A stretch of DNA of 5,936 nucleotides from Bacteriovoracaceae bacterium (lineage in GTDB: Bacteria > Bdellovibrionota > UBA1018). Shown here piece by piece: positions 5,746 to 5,936 of the stretch (position 1 is its first letter; each line of letters opens with the position of its first letter). The notes beneath the pieces were generated by a model. That model did no database searches. It had not been told where the DNA came from and saw only the letters and a list, made by a program, of their open reading frames with translations. The position numbers were made by a program, and so were the translations under genes. Where the stretch lies: assembly GCA_023250795.1 (NCBI GenBank), contig JAHFAB010000135.1:1-5936 (forward strand), written 5' to 3'.

Positions 5746-5936
5746 ATGGAACATTCTCACACTATGGCGCACACTATGGCTGTCCCGAATCCAGGTCGTT
5801 TTCAAATTTCTAGCGGATTGCAAACACTCCTCATTCTTTTTACACTGATCGGAGTGGGGACATTTTTTGCTGGGATGTCTTTGGATTCTAAAAGAACGTG
5901 GTTTAGTTTTGTACACAATCATTTTTATTTTATGTC
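5746..5936 (+). CDS. actF: ActF N-terminal part (second NrfD-like membrane subunit of ACIII), partial
   Basis: Only the first 63 codons are in the window. A His/Met-rich N terminus (MEHSHTMAHTMAVP) is followed by a hydrophobic helix at about residues 24-45. Then comes DSKRTWFSFVHNHFYFM, which resembles the start of ActF proteins, where a lysine/arginine-tryptophan segment precedes a second helix beginning with an aromatic N-x-F-Y-F pattern. By family ActF is a ten-helix NrfD-like subunit paired with ActC. It holds one half of the membrane core, but the functional residues lie outside the window. The gene starts 4 nt after the actE stop. Identity rests mainly on operon order plus this short match. 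Confidence 0.82.
   Translation, partial: MEHSHTMAHTMAVPNPGRFQISSGLQTLLILFTLIGVGTFFAGMSLDSKRTWFSFVHNHFYFM
5758..5781 (+). repeat. 12-bp direct tandem repeat in the actF 5' end
   Basis: CACACTATGGCG (5758-5769) is followed directly by CACACTATGGCT (5770-5781), 11 of 12 bases identical. In frame it produces the residues His-Thr-Met-Ala twice and adds extra ATG codons at 5764 and 5776. It is probably a small recent duplication in a tolerant N-terminal tail. Confidence 0.8.

Overview
This window is the central part of an Alternative Complex III (ACIII, act) operon, all on the + strand. ACIII is a membrane-bound quinol:electron-acceptor oxidoreductase that replaces the cytochrome bc1 complex in many Gram-negative bacteria. 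The gene order is the classical one: actA (3' end only), actB, actC, actD, actE, actF (5' end only). The window starts and stops inside genes, so the operon continues on both sides.

Layout: 2-76 is the C-terminal tail of ActA, a c-type cytochrome, ending in a heme motif. 93-3242 is actB, a fusion of a molybdopterin-oxidoreductase-like domain and an Fe-S ferredoxin-like domain. 3243-3299 is the only notable intergenic gap; it holds a 15-bp tandem repeat that copies the last five codons of actB. 3300-4652 is actC, an NrfD-like ten-helix membrane subunit. 4649-5182 is actD (DUF3341, two helices). 5184-5741 is actE, a monoheme cytochrome c, probably a lipoprotein. 5746-5936 is the start of actF, the second NrfD-like subunit. 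The other gaps are 16, -4, 1 and 4 nt, and every start has a Shine-Dalgarno-like sequence, so this looks like one transcription unit with coupled translation. No internal promoter or terminator is evident.

How the parts work together (known from the family): quinol is oxidised at the membrane subunits ActC/ActF, electrons pass through the Fe-S clusters of ActB to the c hemes of ActA and ActE, and then to a soluble cytochrome c or directly to a haem-copper oxidase. The molybdopterin-like half of ActB is thought to be structural, and in this sequence it lacks the usual N-terminal cluster cysteines.

Organism: a Gram-negative bacterium with an aerobic (or at least c-cytochrome-based) respiratory chain and moderate GC content. 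ACIII occurs in Bacteroidetes, delta-proteobacterial and Bdellovibrio-like lineages, Acidobacteria, Planctomycetes and others; the window alone does not fix the lineage. The system itself is known. The most unusual local detail is the duplicated actB terminus, which also creates a 26-codon open frame bridging actB and actC.
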